In this document: piece by piece, positions 21,419 to 34,330 of the stretch | Numbering within the stretch: position 1 is the first letter of the stretch | Layout of the letters: every line of letters starts with the position of its first letter | Source of the DNA: Pomphorhynchus laevis | Lineage: Eukaryota; Acanthocephala; Palaeacanthocephala; Echinorhynchida; Pomphorhynchidae | Length of the DNA stretch: 64,000 bases | Direction of reading: 5' to 3' | NCBI GenBank assembly: GCA_012934845.2 | Contig: WNNJ02001104.1 | Location: forward strand, 1-64,000 | The notes under the pieces: model-generated | Databases searched by the model: none | What the model was told of the DNA's origin: nothing | The model's input: only the letters and a program-made list of their open reading frames with translations | Translations under genes and position numbers: made by a program

Positions 21419-22456
21419 AACCTGGGTATTCGTATTTTTATGGATTATAGGACAAATTTTAGGCGTCTATACGTTAAAAAATATTCAATAACTTTTGACT
21501 GTAATATTACTTGATTAATGTCTCATTTATATGTAGTTGGCTCAACTGCTATGTTGTATCGATATAGGCTGAAATAAATTAAAATAAAGTCGTCTCTTTG
21601 AGAACTTTTTCGAAGTTAATTTATTTAACTATATAATTATTCTAAAAATATGTAAACAAATAGATAAAGTTGTTTATATAGATAAACAATCTATTTATAA
21701 AGTTTAAATATATATATATTTGACTTAATAAAATCATAATTCATAAATTTTAAAAAATACGTAATTTTTTAAATGAAAATAAAGTTAACCATATAAAGAA
21801 TTTTTAACACAACAAATTTGTTATGAACCGATCAACTGAAAATTGATAAATAATAGATAATAATTGATAATTAATAGATAATAATTGAAAGATATAATAG
21901 ATATTATATTAATAAATATTATATACAAATAACATTATATTAATTAATAAATATTCTAAATAAGAGCAATTAACAGAGTCTAAGTATTTTGTAGTGTAAA
22001 AACATACAAATATCATTATGCAAAAATGTTCCGTAATTCCGAATTTAATAAAGAAAACTAAACAGTTTTAATTAGTAAATTCATATTTTCAACTACCACA
22101 ATCATGATTTTTTTATTATTTAAAGAAATAAAATATTGCTAACTACACTACCTATTGTCCGTATTTGTAGCATAATAATACAAACTACAAAATTGTAGTA
22201 TTGTAATGATGTAATTACAATTTCGCACTTGAGTACACGATATTGATTTGTTTTAATTTTATGTCACACACTAAATATTATTTCATATAATTAGGACTTT
22301 GTTTAAATAATTAAAATATTAGATTATTACATAGAATCAGACTAGAAGAAGGATTACAACAGGCGGTTCGCATAATAAATCATTCAAAAATAATTCGCAT
22401 AGTTTGAATTAAATTCCATTCCATTATGTAATATGTTAAAATAATATGTATAAAAA
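21419..22456. other. AT-rich non-coding DNA
   Basis: No gene was seen. Short tandem AATTGATAATAGATA-like words occur at 21840-21910. Confidence 0.4.
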
Positions 22457-23110
22457 CTACGATATTATGGTATATATGTACATAAATATGATTCGAGAGA
22501 GAACGCTGTCATGGGTGCTACGGTGTTACGTTCACACATTTTGGTCCATTATTTGCCAGATATTACTAAAACTCACACAATCGAAACAATTAACTCCTCT
22601 GCGGTGTCTCGCAAAAAACTTCTCGCATTGCTTGAATCACACTGAGCATTGATTGAGCTAACTATTAAAACTTCTGATCATTTTACCAATGCGCATATCA
22701 TTACCAGGTATGTTTATCCGTCCAAGGGTCCAGCAAAATCAACGTGAAAACGTTGTCAAGGCAAATTCGGGATTGGCTGCTTCATCATTGAATGATCACG
22801 TTCTTGTTGTTCTAAATCTTTATTTATTCATAGCCACCACACTTAGATTCTAGACAGTGATTCTGATATGACATGTACGAATATTCTCCAACACATTTCT
22901 TAATTTGATATCAGTTGTAAGGATCTAAATCCTACAAACAGCAAAAGCACATTTTTAACTTCAAGTGGGGAAGTGGATTCATGACAGCTCGAACCATCAA
23001 TCAGTGTTTAACTACCCATTCGGTTGATTACAATGTACATTTCATTTGTTTATCTTATAATATTATCAGTGAACAGACTGAACGTCCATTTGCAACTTTG
23101 TCTTGTATTC
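22457..23110 (-). mobile_element. Ty3/gypsy fossil, integrase part plus LTR-like end
   Basis: The minus strand carries a decayed integrase core and, beyond it, sequence shared with the copy at 41745-42420, where it resembles terminal-repeat DNA. The two copies are nearly identical, so the duplication is much younger than the element. The element is broken in many places. Confidence 0.7.
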
Positions 23111-23386
23111 ATTAATAATAAAAACAATCAAAGGTGTTAAAAAGATAATTTTAAGATTTATTTGAGCGAATGGATGTGAAGATATACTGTTCCCGGTGAT
23201 TACTTAAAAACTAATCTACAAAGATATCAGTTGTAAGGATAGTTATCTTACAAACAGCAAAACTAACATGACGATATCAGTAATGTAAATGCACAAACAC
23301 AAATGACACGATTACGTATTTATGCTAAGTCATTGGTAACTAAATAAGATTCCTGAATGAAAAGATAGTAATTAAATATGTTCGCC

Positions 23387-23493
<107 letters not shown>

Positions 23494-23711
23494 GAATACG
23501 ATATTGCATCTTTATAAATTACGCTACAATATCCGAAAATTATTATTAAAAATATTAGATAGTATGTTCAAAAATAAAATGTTAAACATAATATGTTAAA
23601 TATAATATTTTGTATATAATATTAAGTAATATGTTAAATTTTATAATATGTAAAATATTATGCACACATTAGTTTTCTAATTTATACAGATAAAATTAAA
23701 AAATAAAATTA

Positions 23712-23949
23712 TATAAAGATATAAAATTTATAAAGATATAAAATAAATAACATACAATATAAAATAAATAACATACAAAGGAATCTAATTAACAAAAAGT
23801 TTGAGAAATAATTTACATACAATCATAACATACAATACAACTACACGTATACAACTGACAAATATCGCAATACGATAATCCAAATAACTCAACAGAACCG
23901 GAAAGGTCAATAAACAATAATAATGACACTAATACGCATACAATAAGCT
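23712..23949. other. AT-rich junction DNA
   Basis: Start of the block that separates the two parts of the left inverted-duplication arm. No gene was seen. Confidence 0.4.
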
Positions 23950-26900
23950 AAGGGAGAGTACCGTGTTTAATTTGTCGCAGGCTCTTCGTCGCTAATGCTT
24001 ACGAAATGGTAAGAGAACATGACCCAATGCCAGGTTGTCGCGGTTCTGGACTTCCGCCTTCCGATATTCCAGACAACATCAACCCGTTCAGATCTATCCG
24101 TAAGCCTGCCGTGGCTACCAGCAAAACTCCGAGAACTCTTTTTACATTAAGCTTTTATCTGGGAATTTTCGTGTCATCCGTCGTATTCCGCGCGTCGCTC
24201 GACCAGCCGTTGCCGCGAAGTTCACTCAGCTTATTGAGGCGGTGGTGGAGCGACCTTCTAACGAGTCGGTGTAGTGGAGTCTAATCAGCTTCCCTAAAAT
24301 TTCGCTTCGCGTGCCTCAGCAGATTCAGAGTACGCCATCTCAACCCTCTCTCTATCTGCAAAGATTCGAGCGGCATGCATCCGCTACCAATTCCCTTCTG
24401 AGGGTAGTCTGGAGGAACATAACCGATGTAACATCACAATAAATAAATCCTCCGTGGATCAAATACCCCGATTACTCTCTTGATTGCTGCACTGTTGTTA
24501 CTGCCACACATTTACTGTGCTCTTTACGGTCTTTACCGTCCTTGTCCGCGGGTAGCCCTAACGGCTTAATCCCAATACACTTACGAGATCTCACAGGATT
24601 TTCTGCATGAGCCACTTGGTCACGGCTTTAACGAATCGAATTATAGTTCGGCAACATTTACGAAAGGCGGACACAAATAGGCATGAAAGAAATCATAGAA
24701 AACGGAAGACCTTTATTAGACATTTAAAAAACATCTTTTATTTTTTTGAAGCATATTGTTGGTAAAGTTTGAACTTGAAATTAATTTTTTTTTCAAAAAA
24801 GTTAAAATTTGAATATTTTTCAAGTAAGTGTTCGGATTAGTTAAAGATTATCACACAATGATAGCACATTATGTATCTACACCACATATAAGTTTTAGCT
24901 CGATACGACGTATATTACGCTTCAGAGAAAATGCTCAATTTTTTGAACTTAAAAATATTTTTTCCTAAAAAAATCGATATGATAACCCATACTTTTTTCA
25001 TCTCACAACATCGACCATCTATCAATTAACATTTACACAAAAACTTATGAATTGATTTATTCAGTATGTTGCAAAAATTTAATTTTTAATTTTTAAATAA
25101 AAATAAATAAATAAAATTTTACCATTGCCCTTGTTAGTAGTTTACTGCAATATTATTATAATACGATTACAAATCATATATCTACATTATTTTTAAGTTT
25201 GAAATTGATTTAACATGTATTACGTTGTAAAACAAAATTTAATTTTTTGAACTTCAAAATACTTTTTAAGCACTTTGGTATGATATCCTATCATCATGTT
25301 TAACTTATTATTTCCAACTTACAAACATATTACAAACAACTCGTTCAAACATATCATAATTTTAGTTTTCTCATTATTGAAGAAATAAAACCAGCGTTTA
25401 AAATTTATAAAATTGTTAAAAATAAATTTATTTTTATTCAAGATAATAAAGTAATGATACCAATTTTTTGTGTATACGTTGATTTGTTGTAAGTTGGAAA
25501 TAATAAGTTAAACATGATGATAGGGTATCATACCAAACAGCTTAAAAAGTATTTTGAAGTTCAAAAAATTAAATTTTGTTTTACAACGTAATACATGTTA
25601 AATCAATCTCAAACTTGAAAATAATGTAGATATATGATTTGTAATCGTATTATAATAATATTGCAGTAAACTACTAACAAGGGCAATGGTAAAATTTTAT
25701 TTATTTATTTTTATTTAAAAATTAAAAATTAAATTTTTGCAACATACTGAATAAATCAATTCATAAGTTTTTGTGTAAATGTTAATTGATAGATGGTCGA
25801 TGTTGTGAGATGAAAAAAAGTATGGGTTATCATATCGATTTTTTAGGAAAAAATATTTTTAAGTTCAAAAAATTGAACAATTTCTCTGAAGCGTAATATA
25901 CGTCGTATCGAGCTAAAACTTATATGTGGTGTAGATACATAATGTGCTATCATTGTGTGATAATCTTTAACTAATCCGAACACTTACTTGAAAAATATTC
26001 AAATTTTAATTTTTTTGAAAAAAATTTAATTTTAACTTTAAACTTTACCTACACTATGCTGCAAAAAAATAAAGATGTTTTTTAAATGTCTAATAAAGGT
26101 CTTCCGTTTTCTATGATTTCTTTATTGTCTATTTGTGTCCGCCTTTCGGAAATGTTGCCGATGGTTCTTCTGGAGAAACGGTACCGGATAACGTTGCTAA
26201 TATTCTATGCGGCGGAAAGTTACTCGCCTTTCTAAAGAAGGATGGTGATATCTGTCCAATCGCCGTCGGATTTACAATTCGACGCATCGCTTCTAAATGG
26301 CATGTCAATGCACATCCGGTCCGCTCTCCAATCATTTTATCCCTATACAGCTATGCGTCGATACTCCGCGTTGAATCGAAACGTCAATATATGCATCTCG
26401 CGTGTTCATATATGGCATGGCTAGTCTTAACCACACTATGGTAAAACTCAACTACTGCAACGCGTTCAACTGGTTGAGCAGAGATGCAATACCGCACTGC
26501 GTTGCTCGCGAAATACCCCATATTTTACTGTTTGTTCGACTTTGTTACGACCGCCATAGCGAGCTTCTATTCAACAACAAACGTATCCACTCGGCTGAAG
26601 GCGTTCAGCAGGGCGACTCATTGGGCTCTGTACTATTTTGCCTCACAGTCAAAAGCTTAGTACGTAGCTTAAAATCCAGTCTGAACCTATGGTACCTCGA
26701 CGACTGCGTCCTGGTCGATACGATGGAGGGTATTCTGGCCGATATCCAAAAATTCAGGCTGACGGAGCCGAAATTGGATTACAATTATATTTCCAAAAGT
26801 GCGAGGTGATGAACGAAAACAGGAATGCGAGCCAAGCTATCGCGTGCAAGCTAACAGGGTGTAAGACTATCACACCTGAAGACGTACAGCTTCTGGGTGC

Positions 26901-28208
26901 GCCGCTTGGCGGACAAGCAAGCATCGACAACGCATTAAGCTGTGCAGTGAACGAGCTTCATAACTCCAAAATCCGGTTGACCGAATTGAGCGCTCACGAC
27001 GCCTTCGTGATTTTGCGTAGCTCACTCAGCGTGCCAAAGAGTGGCTTCCTTATTCGATGTACCCTCTGCTACGGAAGTGAAATGCTACAACTTTTCGACA
27101 CTGATGTTCGAAGAATATTGGGCGAAATACTCAATGCGTCACTACCCAACGAAGCCTCAAGGCAAGCGACCTTACCGATCCGTCTTGTAGGTCTTGGTGT
27201 TTGCCAGGCATAGGAGGCTGCCCTTCCTTCGCTCGGTTCAACCATCAAAAACGCAATGGAACTGAAGAAGATACTGATACGGAACTGTCCGCTGTTAACC
27301 CTTTGCCATTCAGAATCAGACCGGGAAAATACCACAAATTAATGGAACGTGGAATATCGGACGACCATTCCATCGGATCAAATATCTCCAAAACGATGGA
27401 TGACTGAACACTACGAAGCGTGCCGACGAAGACTTTTCGACGAAGCACGGACAACTGAATCTGGAGCCCGACTCATCGCAGTAGCATCAAAGTGGTTCGG
27501 AGTGTTCCATGAAGCACTGCCGATCACATCCGTCGGCACACGACTTGATGACCAATCTATTTCTATCGTCGTAGCGTTGAGGCTCGGTGTTCAATGATTC
27601 AACGGCATCGGTGTATCTGTAGAGTGGCGGTTACGCGGCACAGTGCTCATGTCTTAGACTGCAAGAGAATAACGTCTCGTCATCATCGATATGTTGCAGT
27701 CAACGAGATCTTGAGAATGGCTCTCGCTGCCTAAAGATCGCCCTCCAGACTCGAACCGGCAGGCTTAGCGCGAGACGATGGCAAACGACCTGATGGTGTG
27801 ACTCTTATGCAATGGGAAGCTGTCCGTATACTCGTTTGGTATTTCACTTGACCGAACACCCTGGAAGCTAGTCATGTCGCACGTGCGGTGTATTCTGCTA
27901 GCGCTGTTGCAGCCCACGCGGAGCAGCTCAAGCGAACCAAGTACAGCTGCTTTAAGGATCGACAGTATTTGTTCGTCCCCATCGCCATCGAAACACTTGG
28001 CGCGGTCGGTCCCAGCGCATCTGCGTTTTTGAGGCAGCTTGGTTCAAGGTTGAGGCGGACTACCCGGGATAAACGCTCATTCAGCTGGATCATGCAACGA
28101 ATCATGCTGGATCATGCAACGAGAGAATGCGGCATCTTTTTGGAGTCGGCTGGAGATTCCTTCCTAGGCTACTATCTTATTATTTAATTCATATTTATTT
28201 CTTTGCAC
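23950..28208 (+). mobile_element. Non-LTR-type RT element of unusual family, split by a palindrome
   Basis: Conceptual pieces appear in order: an N-terminal segment (RVIRRIPRVARPAVAAKF, 24170-24290); an AGSPNGLIPIHLRDLTG motif (about 24550); after the palindrome, ILCGGKLLAFLKKDGDICP with IAVGFTIRRIASK (26190-26310); GVQQGDSLGSVLF (26600); LWYLDDCVL with the LDD catalytic box (26690); PLGGQASIDNA and LSAHDAFVILRSSLSVPKSG (26900-27050); and a C-terminal region (AEQLKRTKYSCF, FVPIAIETLGAVGPSA, 27900-28190). The RT belongs to a family with the signature KKDGGIRPIAVG..RRL, present in many invertebrates but outside the common LINE clades I can name. Several frameshifts and stops (for example after ERPSNESV and between 26400 and 26690) make it non-functional as it stands. 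GC content is clearly higher than in the surroundings. The 3' end is shared with the second copy at 28805-29205. Confidence 0.8.
24648..26161. mobile_element. 1.5-kb foldback palindrome inserted in the RT element
   Basis: Left arm 24648-25326 and right arm 25486-26161 are nearly perfect reverse complements (about 680 bp each), around a 159-bp unpaired spacer. The ends read TCGGCAACATTT.CGAAAGGC and its complement. RT coding sequence resumes on the far side (GETVPDNVANILCGG), so this is an insertion. It encodes no protein that I can see, and resembles a non-autonomous foldback DNA transposon with very long terminal inverted repeats. No clear target duplication was seen. Confidence 0.9.
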
Positions 28209-28694
28209 AATTTTTTTAATTAGTTAATATAATAATATAATATAATATAATTAAAAATTAAGATAATAATAAGATAAGATATTTAAAAGTTCCAAAATTA
28301 TGATCTGTAATTTCCATTTATTTCCCTTATTCAACATTTCTGGATCTTAAAGGCTAAAAAATCAAATTCCTATGCATTTTGGTTAATAAGCAAAATTTAT
28401 AGAATTTATATGTAGTGTCTGCATTCTTAGAATATGGCGGCAGTGAAAATTTTTCCTTTTATCGCAATTTTTCACTTTCAAGTCTATATTTTATAAGTTA
28501 TAATGTTCAATTCCATACTTCAATTAACTCAGCCAATAATAAACATTATTGTGTACATAACACGTTACATTAAAAGTTGCTACCAACTCATGCGTTCGTA
28601 ATAATTATCTAATTGAAATATTATTGATACTAAATATTGTCAAATTTATAAACCATCAAAATAATACTAATTAATTTATTTATTGATAAATGTG
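28209..28694. other. AT-rich spacer between RT copies
   Basis: No gene or repeat was recognised. Confidence 0.4.
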
Positions 28695-28806
28695 TATTTA
28701 ACTCGAATAATTTTTATTCAATAAGTGAACAAATTTATCCAGGTAGCCTCAATCTTAATAAAACCAATATTAATGATAAAGAAGGTATATATCTAGATAT
28801 TAGCAT
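28695..28806 (+). mobile_element. Short PLE reverse transcriptase fragment
   Basis: It encodes SISEQIYPGSLNLNKTNIN and DKEGIYLDI in one frame or nearly so, matching the segment after the YxDD box of the PLE at 44282-46265. It joins directly to the second RT-element copy. Confidence 0.8.
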
Positions 28807-29205
28807 TATGCCATAGGAAACTGGCCGTATACTCGTTTGGGATTTCACTTGCTTGAGCACGCTGGCAGCCAGTCATGCCGCACATGCGGTGTCTTCTGCT
28901 AGCGCTGTTGCAGTCCACGCTCAGCAGCTCAAACGAACCAAATACAGCTGATTCGAGGATCGACAGTATTGTTCGTACCCATCTCCATCGAAACACTTGG
29001 CGCGGTCAGTCCAAGCGCATCTGCGTTTTTGAGGCAGCTCGGTTCAATGTTAAGGCGGACAACAGGTGATAAACGCGCATTCAGCTGGCCCATGCAACGA
29101 ATCAACGCAGCCTTGTAACGAGGGAATGTTCTTTTTGGAGTCGGCTGGAGATCCATTCCTATGCAACTACCTTATTATTTAATTCATATTTATTTCTTTG
29201 CACAA
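28805..29205 (+). mobile_element. Second copy of the RT element 3' end
   Basis: It is about 90% like 27810-28208 (GTATACTCGTTTGG, GGTGTCTTCTGCTAGCGC, ATTTATTTCTTTGCACAA) and ends at the same 3' base. It is 5' truncated. Frameshifts relative to the first copy are present. Confidence 0.9.
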
Positions 29206-29662
29206 ATGTTTATTATTCATTGACCGCTAAAAGATCAAAGCTCAAAACAGGGGCATCACAGTAAAAAAGAGAGAGAAATAAAAAAATAGTCAACAAAATA
29301 GCTGAAGCAAGTCAGGATTCAAGGCGATATTCAGCACGAAGATAATTCTTCAATTCTGATACATGTGTGGCCTCAACAACAGGAGATGGTAATTTATTCC
29401 AACGTTTGACAATTCGATGTCTTATGTCACCTCGGTTCTGCTTCGGTTCCAGTTTGTGTACCAGTTTTAGCTTGTGTCCTCGTAGATTTTCATTAGCAGA
29501 AAGTGTAAATAAAGGGTTTAAAACGTGCTTAGAAGAGTGCAGTGTCCTCCACACCAACATCAAATCTGCTTTTATTAAGGACGTCTCAACATCGCATATG
29601 CCTAGAACGTCTAGTCTCTGAGGGTAGGGAATATCTCGAATAGAAGAAACCATATGGCTAGC

Positions 29663-31300
29663 TTTACGGAGAATAATACAATAATTTATTTAACGTGGCA
29701 AATGCGTGCAAAATGCACGCTTACATGACCACTAACAAACAAAAAAGAACATCAAAGGTCACAGGTAATTAGTTAATTGTTGAAATAAAATTGGATTTGG
29801 CGTTTGAAGTACAGCATAGATGTTGATTGGCGGATATGAATAGGCAGTTGATTCCACAAGAGAGGAGCAGGCACAACGAAGGAGCGGAAGCCAAAAGAGG
29901 TAGAGTAGATTGGGACATGTAAAAGAAGGGAATTACGGGAACGCAGAGCACAATACACAGTACGAGAATTGTCGAGAAAAGGAAGGTTGAGAAATGAAGG
30001 GGTATGAGAAGTTATAAGGCGAAAAGCAATGATAAGAAGACGAATTTGAACACGACAATAAATGGTAGGCCAATCAAGAGAAACAAGATATTGGGATGTA
30101 TGATCAAAACGACGAAGACGGAGGAGAACTCGGACGACAGCGTTGATGATGCGTTGTAAAGGAAGAAGAGTGGATTTAGGTGAGTTGGAAAATAGACTAA
30201 GACAGTAATCAAGTCTTGAGAAAAGAAGAGAAGATATGAGAGTCATACAAGAAGGGAAATCGATCAATCTACGAACTTGACGGAGATTGCGGAGTATCAA
30301 GGTAGATGAGCGTACTTTATCACTAACGAAAGGTTTAAGTGAAAGCCGATTGTCGTAATGAAAGCCTAGGAAAACGAGATTATCAACGATAGGAAGAATT
30401 GTAGAATTTAATGATACGGAAGGAGGTTCTACGCCGAAGCTTCGAGGTAGGATCCACATAATTTTAGATTTATCAGGATTCAGTGAAAGGCGAAGGGAAG
30501 GAAGATGTTTGGAAATTGAGACAAGACAGCTGGAAATAGAAACACTAAGATCATGAATACGATAAGCAGGTGCGTGAGCATAAATGAGAATGTCATCAGC
30601 ATATTGCATAACATGGAAGTTAAATTTATGAGAAATCGAAGACAAGTCACCGAGAAGAAGAGAGAAAAGCATAGGGCCTAATACGGAGCCTTGTGGAACA
30701 CCGGTCGGGATGGATGAAGGATGGGAGAGAGAAGAGTTAGAATAGACGCGAAATGTACGGTTTGACAGATATGAAGAAAACCATGATACAGTGGGTAAAG
30801 AGAAGCCATAATCATGACGAAGGCGATGTAGAAGAATCGAGTGATCGACGATGTCAAAAGCAGACGATAGATCAAGAGAAACTATGACACTACATAATTT
30901 ATGATCGCGCGAGATGAGTAAGTCATTATAAACTTTAAGACAGGCAATTTCAGTAGAGTGATTAGAGCGAAAAGCGGCTTGGAAGGGAGGAAACAAGTTA
31001 GAGGAAAAGAGATATGTATTAACTTGCTTGAGAACGAGACGCTCAAGGAGTTTAGAGAGGGTTGGGAGAAGTGAGATTGGACGGTACGAAGATGGTAGTG
31101 AGGAGTCGAGAGATTGCTTTTTGATGAGGGGACGAACAGTGGCGCATTTCCAGATTGAAGGAAATGTACGGCTACGGATGGACGAGTTGAACAATGTGGT
31201 TAGGAAGGGTGATATAGAGGAGCAGATATTTTTAAGCAAGTCAGTTTGAATTGGGTCAGAATGCCCTCAAGTAAACGCAAATCACCCTTAGATTGCGGAA
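29663..31300 (-). mobile_element. LINE B, 5' truncated, inserted in LINE A
   Basis: A 488-codon open frame (29773-31239) holds the whole RT: RPLIKKQSLD, YRPISLLPTLSKLLERLVL, SLDLSSAFDIVDHSIL, PTGVPQGSVLGPMLFSL and MQYADDILIYAHA, then the C-terminal WNQLPIHIRQS. The RT frame is uninterrupted, so it is younger than LINE A. The endonuclease and ORF1 are missing. The 3' tail reads TTAAATAAATTATTGTATTA at 29670-29690 (minus strand), like the tail of the copy ending at 51925. Confidence 0.92.
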
Positions 31301-31314
31301 AGACTGCTGAAAGA

Positions 31315-31346
31315 CTACTACGAATACCTAGCGTTATTCGTAGTAG
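31315..31346. repeat. 12-bp perfect inverted repeat at the LINE A/B border
   Basis: CTACTACGAATA and its complement surround 8 bases. It lies in or next to the LINE A RT sequence just outside the 5' end of LINE B. Confidence 0.8.
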
Positions 31347-33869
31347 CCCTAGAATGCGTTAAAATTTGCTTACAATATATCTTACATGAGGACCCGATGA
31401 CAGATTATTAGATAATATAATACCGAGATCCTTGACTTGATCAACATTCTTAATGGTAGCACCGCCTAAAGTGTACGAGCCTGAGTACATCAACTGACAT
31501 AAATGCATGTGATAGGTCTTTACTATGTTAATAGTAAGATCATGTGAGTTGAACCACGAGTGTATGAAATCTATGTCATTCTGAAGCCGGTTATGATCTG
31601 AAAGATCCCGAATACCATTCAAAATTTTGATATCATCGGCGTACATCGAAAATGAGCAATTGGCATGACATATGTCATTGACACATATGTTGAACAGAGT
31701 AGGACTTATGACTGAACCTTGAGGTACGGCACTCGACATTGTTCGCCAACGTGATAACGTGTTTTTAACTTTCACCGCAAATAACCTATTTTGGAGGAAA
31801 CGATTTAACCATCGAAGGATACTACTTCTAATGCCCACATCAAATAATTTACTAATTAAAATGGTATGATTAACCCTATCGAAGGCCTTTGATAAATCGA
31901 AAAACAGAATATCAACTCCGTGTCCAGCCTTCAAGGAATCACACCAGCTAGCCCATGCACTAACTAAATTAGTAGTAGTCCACCCATTTCGGAATCCATG
32001 TTGATGAACATTTAGAATAATATTTTTCTAGGTATGATGTCAGAGAGCGCAAAATTAGCTTTTCCAGAATCTTGCATGACTCACAAGTCAGGCTCACTGG
32101 TCTATAATTCCCAGCAGCAGATCTTGAACCTTTCTTGAAAATGGGCTTAATGGTGGCTTTTTTCCACTCAAAAGGTAAAATTCCTGAATCTATGGAGCAA
32201 CGGTAAATAAGCCAAAGCGGAAAGCATAGTGCTGATGCAGCCTCTCGCAATACGATCGATGGTATATTATCAGGACCACTAATTGACGAAGGTTTTGATT
32301 TTCTAAGCTCATCGAATACATCCAGACCAGAGAATTCGACAGTGGATAATATAGGGTGATCTATAATATCAGATGAAAGTAACTGGTCGCTATCTTTTGA
32401 AGGACTCGATACGCAAGGAAGTTCATGGTGATCTGCAAATGCTGTTGCAATTTCGCACGCATTATTGATAAAATTTCACTCTGAGTTTATTAAGTTAAAT
32501 GAATTCCATTGAGAATATCTCTGACCACGAATAAAACTAAATATATTTCGAGAATTCTGATTAAAGGACTTACACATGCTAGTAATATAGGTATAAAGTT
32601 TATTTCGTTTAATCGAAGTGACTCTATTTCTAATAACCTTGTATGAGGAGAAAGATCTAATACCCCGTTTGAAATCCAGGAAGGCGCTATCTCGTTTTAC
32701 TAGAAGAGATCGTAGGGACGCATCCACCCATACAGGATGCTTCAGTCTTTTTCGAATAGAGCATACAGGTGTATGTGTCAATAATATTGAGAGTAAAGTA
32801 TTTCGGAAAAAATCCCACGCTGGCTGTATTGCTAAAATATAAGGGTTGGGCCATTGAATATTTGAGAGAAGAGTTATAATAGTGGAATAATCGGCTTTCT
32901 TGAAATTCGGAAATTTATTACAATTAGAAGATACCTTGAGATCAAGGTTAATAAGAAAATCGATGGTAGCATGATCACTTGAACAGATTGGAGGACCGTA
33001 CTTAATATTCCCAATAGCATTCTCCTTGACAGTAAGACAAATGTCGAGCAAAGAAGACTTATCCTTCCTATATCGCGTATGCTCATGGACATGCTGAAAT
33101 AAGTTTAAAGTATTAAAAACTTCTCAGAGTTCACAAGAACCATGATCACATCCACTAATGGGAACATAATCCTTCCAGTTTACTTTTGGCATATTAAAGT
33201 ATCCTACGATAACCAAATCTCCCTCTTTAGACATTTTTACATGACTAAGCAGAAAGGATTGAATAGATGCAGTTGACGAACACGGAGGTCGGTAAAATAT
33301 ACCGAACGTTAGGTTTATAATCCCTTGGTTAATAGATACCAACAATAATCACATTCAGACGAAGAATTACTAGATTCGACTATTTTTATAGATAATGAGT
33401 CTCTTATATAAAGAGCAACACCACCCCTGCGGCATTGTCTATCCCCACGAATGAGAGTATATCCCTCGATACTTATTTCAAAATCAAGTATGTCTATAAT
33501 TAGCCAGGTCTCAGTGAGAGCTATTATATCGTAACGCGTCTTCGACAAACGCACCGTCAATTCATCTAATTTATGGTAAATGCTAAGTATGTTTGTGTAA
33601 AGTATGTGCAAATTGGGGAAGATGTTCGTAGACTGAACTACGTCGGGAATAACCCCGTAGTAACGGAGCTATAATTTTTCAATGAAAAACCTAGAGGGAG
33701 CTTATAGGTGGTGCGACACAGAGTAGACGAAGAGCATCCATACTTACTTCTGAAGGTTTGGAGCAGATCCAAAAACGTGTAGAGATTCTGCGCCGCACTA
33801 CTCGAAAATTTTTAATAATCAAATTTAATGTTATCTTTAAAAATAATAATTATTAATTTAATATAAATA

Positions 33870-34330
33870 TAAAACTGAATTAGTGAAGCGACATTATTTT
33901 TCCTATTTTTCAAGCAAGTTTAACGGATTTTTTCTTTTTATTATAATGTAAAATTATACATCAACAACATATTATTAAAATATTACATTTACAATATAGA
34001 AATCAACAAAATATTATTAAAAATAAATTTAAACTATTAATCAAAAAATATGGATGGATAATAAACAATATGCTTTGTATCAGAATAAGGTACACTGGAT
34101 AAATTTTATCAGAGAAAATACGTCATGAGCATGTAATTGTCCCCGCTGTTATGTTGTTCAATAAATAGGCGTCGAAAATTAGTCAATTTATAAAAATTGA
34201 CTCTTATTTTAAATTTCAATTTTAAATTATAACTTGATATAAATGTAAATTGTATAAAATATTATTTTATTACTTATCTATTTTATTTATATATAGTATA
34301 AAATACATAGACTCAGTTATCTGATATGAT
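33870..34330 (+). repeat. Arm B of the inverted duplication with PLE terminal repeat
   Basis: It matches the reverse complement of 40840-41305 (GAAGCGACATTATTTTTCCT, TATACATCAACAACATATTA). The part from about 34045 is a PLE terminal repeat (GTCCCCGCTGTTATGTTG, AACTTGATATAAATG, CATAGACTCAGTTATCTGAT) with an internal deletion. Arm A (22457-23710) and this segment are contiguous at the other site and are split here by about 10 kb of nested elements. Confidence 0.8.

Larger units (their letters stand above)
29210..33805 (-). mobile_element. LINE A, CR1/Jockey-like, interrupted by LINE B
   Basis: Minus strand. The 5' part shows an APE-type endonuclease (DIIALTETWL and GGVALYIRDSL at 33370-33560; GIFYRPP and NMPKVNW at 33170-33330), then a linker with WVDASLRSLL and NRVTSIKRNKLY (32480-33050). 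The reverse transcriptase follows (EWKKATIKPIFKKGS, NYRPVSLTC, FFDLSKAFDRVNH, AVPQGSVISPTLF, YADDIKIL; 31400-32250). The C-terminal end lies beyond LINE B at 29312-29653 (RLDVLGI, IVKRWNKLPSPVV). Frame breaks separate these pieces, for example between 31934 and 31969 and near 33320. The 33612-33805 part looks like its 5' leader. The element is degenerate. Confidence 0.9.

Noticed and set aside
22446-22652. 68-codon frame, repeated at 42221-42406
   Set aside because: It is antisense to the Ty3/gypsy integrase fossil and identical only because the segment is duplicated.
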